Source: a bacterium (lineage in GTDB: Bacteria; Patescibacteriota; Minisyncoccia; UBA6257; 2-01-FULL-56-20). Taken from it: a stretch of DNA of 7,212 nt. Both the position numbers and the translations under genes were made by a program. The notes below the pieces were generated by a model that worked only from the letters and a program-made list of their open reading frames with translations, ran no database searches and was not told the DNA's origin. The stretch is from assembly GCA_021801885.1 (NCBI GenBank), contig JAKABL010000034.1, forward strand, positions 1 through 7,212, in the 5' to 3' direction. Below are positions 5,321-7,212 of the stretch, one piece after another (within the stretch, counting starts at the first letter, position 1; the number at the start of each line of letters is the position of its first letter).

Positions 5321-5989
5321 ATGAGGATCCTTGTGGTTGAAGATAATACCGAGACCGCCACAGCGCTCAAGCAAAAGCTCGAAGCGGAATGCTATGCCGT
5401 AGACGTGGAGGGCAATGGCGAAAAGGCATCCTACCGCGCCCGTACCAATGCATACGATCTCATCCTCCTCGATAATATGCTCCCCGGAAGGCGGGGTGAT
5501 GAGATTTGCCGCGAGCTGCGGGAGTACAAAATGCCGGTGCCAATCCTTATATTGAGCGCGCAGACCGAAATCACGCAGAAAATCGCGCTCTTGAACTGTG
5601 GCGCGGATGATTACCTCACCAAACCATTCTCCTACAATGAGCTTATCGCGCGGATCACCGCACTCCTCAGGCGCCCACCACAGATCGAAACGCCCGACCT
5701 GACCCTGGGCCCTCTCACGCTCGATCGCAAAACGTTTTCCGCCCGCCGTGGCTCTCGACCCATACGGCTCACTCCTAAAGAATTCGCGATCCTCGAGCTC
5801 TTTATGAAATACCCCGGCAAGGTTCTCACGCGAGGCGCCATCCTCGAACACGTGTGGAACGACAGTGCCGATCCTTTCTCGAACAGCATCGAAACGCATA
5901 TTACGAACCTCCGCAAGAAGCTTGGCACGCGTGGGATGCGCCCTCAGATCAAAACCGTACCGGGGCACGGTTATATGCTCGAGTCATGA
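5321..5989 (+). CDS. OmpR/PhoB-family response regulator
   Basis: Two-component transcription factor of 222 residues, presumably phosphorylated by the kinase encoded next. The receiver domain covers about 1-115: MRILVVEDN with acidic Glu7/Asp8, phosphoacceptor Asp51 in LILLDNMLPG, the switch residue Ser79 in ILSAQTE, and Lys101 in DDYLTKPF. A short linker leads to the winged-helix DNA-binding domain (about 125-220): IRLTPKEFAILELFMKYPGK, then LTRGAILEHVWN, then SIETHITNLRKKLG and IKTVPGHGYML, all typical of the OmpR/PhoB class. The start at 5321 puts the first receiver strand at residue 2, as in relatives. In-frame ATGs at 5309 and 5276 would add 4 or 15 non-conserved residues; the latter has a well-placed TATAAA. 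The stop overlaps the kinase start in ATGA, indicating co-transcription and translational coupling. The target genes cannot be read from this window. Confidence 0.93.
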   Translation: MRILVVEDNTETATALKQKLEAECYAVDVEGNGEKASYRARTNAYDLILLDNMLPGRRGDEICRELREYKMPVPILILSAQTEITQKIALLNCGADDYLTKPFSYNELIARITALLRRPPQIETPDLTLGPLTLDRKTFSARRGSRPIRLTPKEFAILELFMKYPGKVLTRGAILEHVWNDSADPFSNSIETHITNLRKKLGTRGMRPQIKTVPGHGYMLES

Positions 5990-7212
5990 TATCCGCGCAA
6001 CTCCGTCGATGGTCCGGCGCCTTTACGCGCGCATGCATCGCTCCCCGCGCGCACAATGAAGACGACTGTCGCAAGGAATACATTCTTAATGTCATTCTCA
6101 TCGCTTCCGCCACGGCATTCTTTGTATTCGAAGGCTTGATCCTTCTTCATGCGGCCCTTTCCCATCGCCCACACACCGGCCTGCCCCTCGACGAACTTAC
6201 CATATTCCCCGTTTTCTTCCTTCTTCTTTTGGCGCTCTCCCGGCGGGGCTATCGCATCACCGCTTCCTATCTTTTCATTGCCGCGCTCCTCCTCGGAAAT
6301 GCCTATGCAGGCTTTTTATGGGGTGAGGACCTTCCCATCACATTGATCGCGTATGCATTCATCATTTCCACAGCAGGAATGCTCCTCGGCACGAGGGCGG
6401 GTCTCATGGTCACCCTCATGACTGCGGGACTCATCGGCGGTATTGCCGCGCTCCATTTCCATAACGTCATCGCTCCCGACCCCCTGGATACGGGCGAGGA
6501 TGATCTTATCATGTTCGGCGCCTTCTATTCCCTCATCATGACGGTGAGCTGGCTTTCGAACCGAGAGATCGGAAAATCGCTCACGCGTGCACGCGCCTCC
6601 GAGCGTGCCCTTACCGAGGAACGCGATCTCCTTGAAGTACGCATTGCGGAACGTACCGACGAGTTGCGTCGCCTGCAATTCGAGGAACTTCAAAAGGTCC
6701 ATCGCCTCGCCGAATTCGGCCGCCTTTCATCGGGCCTTTTCCACGATCTCCTTAATATTCTCACTGCGATCTCGCTCCGCACCGAAGGAACGGTTGAGGA
6801 CGACGGATCGCTTCACGCGGCCTATGCGACCACGCGCCAGATCCAGCAATTTATGCACGCGGTGCAGCACCAGCTCGGCAGCGACAATGCGGCGCAATAT
6901 TTTATCCTCGAAGAGGTCGTGGAACAGGCGATTCGGCTTGTAGAGCATAAAGCGCACAGGAAAGGAGTGCGGATCGTATATGTTCGCGTATCGCACCGCG
7001 CCTCGGAATACGCAGGAGTACCCTTCAAATTCCATCATGTCGCAATCAATCTCCTTATGAACGCGATCGATGCCTATGGAGATATCCCCCGCGAGGCAAC
7101 AAGAGAAAGGACAGTGACTGTGCGCACCTCCGTCCGTAAAGGAATGTTCGTCTTTATTGTAAATGATAAGGGATGCGGTCTTTCGGAAGAGATACGCGAT
7201 CGCATTTTCACG
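5986..7212 (+). CDS. Membrane sensor histidine kinase, 3' end beyond window
   Basis: Partner kinase of the preceding response regulator; 409 codons lie in the window and the frame is open at its edge. A basic, Cys-containing cytoplasmic N-terminus (1-31) leads into six predicted membrane helices at about 32-57, 71-85, 93-112, 116-134, 138-157 and 174-190, with only short loops, so there is no large external sensor domain. A charged coiled-coil follows (about 193-240). The H-box is GRLSSGLFHDLLNILTAI with phosphoacceptor His253, HDxxN matching the usual H-D/E-x-x-N/T pattern. The N-box reads HHVAINLLMNAIDA (Asn355, Asn359) and the G1 box NDKGCGL (Asp394, Gly396, Gly398). The window ends at RIFT, the start of the F-box, so roughly 50 residues are probably missing. 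The signal is unknown; the membrane domain resembles no family I can name. The start shares ATGA with the regulator's stop and has no Shine-Dalgarno. Confidence 0.9.
   Translation, partial: MISAQLRRWSGAFTRACIAPRAHNEDDCRKEYILNVILIASATAFFVFEGLILLHAALSHRPHTGLPLDELTIFPVFFLLLLALSRRGYRITASYLFIAALLLGNAYAGFLWGEDLPITLIAYAFIISTAGMLLGTRAGLMVTLMTAGLIGGIAALHFHNVIAPDPLDTGEDDLIMFGAFYSLIMTVSWLSNREIGKSLTRARASERALTEERDLLEVRIAERTDELRRLQFEELQKVHRLAEFGRLSSGLFHDLLNILTAISLRTEGTVEDDGSLHAAYATTRQIQQFMHAVQHQLGSDNAAQYFILEEVVEQAIRLVEHKAHRKGVRIVYVRVSHRASEYAGVPFKFHHVAINLLMNAIDAYGDIPREATRERTVTVRTSVRKGMFVFIVNDKGCGLSEEIRDRIFT

Noticed and set aside
5147..5968. 273-codon minus-strand open frame opposite the response regulator
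   Set aside because: It is antisense to a complete OmpR-type regulator and its product shows no domain pattern.
1..7212. CRISPR arrays, insertion sequences, tRNA or rRNA genes
   Set aside because: No regularly spaced repeats, terminal inverted repeats with a transposase, or cloverleaf or rRNA-like segments were seen; gaps between genes are all short.

Overview
The window comes from a fairly GC-rich bacterial chromosome (GC high by eye, not counted). TGA, TAA and normal sense codons all behave as in the standard code. Three features point tentatively to a GC-rich member of the Candidate Phyla Radiation (Patescibacteria): compact gene packing, almost no Shine-Dalgarno sequences, and a stand-alone TrmB-like regulator. 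This is an inference from style. No RNA gene or taxonomic marker is present to settle it.

Layout. The minus strand of 1-65 holds the first 21 codons of a small membrane protein, possibly DedA-like. The minus strand of 123-2773 holds a three-gene metal-uptake operon in the order binding protein (znuA-like), ATPase (znuC-like), permease (znuB-like), with gaps of 6 and 20 nt. A Fur-family repressor (2862-3365, +), probably Zur, diverges from it. The short gap between them carries an 18-bp inverted repeat that overlaps the repressor's own -35 element. The repressor runs tail to tail, with a 7-bp overlap, into a TrmB-like HTH regulator (3359-4099, -). That regulator diverges across a 65-bp promoter region from a tRNA-dihydrouridine synthase (4165-5214, +). 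After a 60-100 bp gap comes a two-component pair: an OmpR-type response regulator (5321-5989, +) overlapping by 4 bp (ATGA) a six-helix membrane histidine kinase (5986 to the window end, cut near its ATPase F-box).

How the parts fit. The repressor most likely senses zinc (or another divalent metal) and controls the divergent importer, and probably itself. The importer has two unusual parts: a binding protein whose third and fourth ligand positions look like Glu rather than His and Asp, and an ATPase with a His-rich tail. The dihydrouridine synthase is a tRNA-modification housekeeping gene. The two-component pair has no visible target apart from possible repeats in its own upstream region.

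The most striking non-coding pattern is promoter placement. For four of the five genes that begin a transcription unit, a TATAAT-like hexamer ends exactly 6 or 7 nt before a good ATG, as expected of leaderless mRNAs. No gene needs a Shine-Dalgarno to explain its start. I found no CRISPR array, insertion sequence, tRNA, rRNA or convincing intrinsic terminator. No gap between genes exceeds about 110 bp. I see no strong evidence for a wholly new system. The leaderless architecture and the metal-uptake variant are the parts worth following up.
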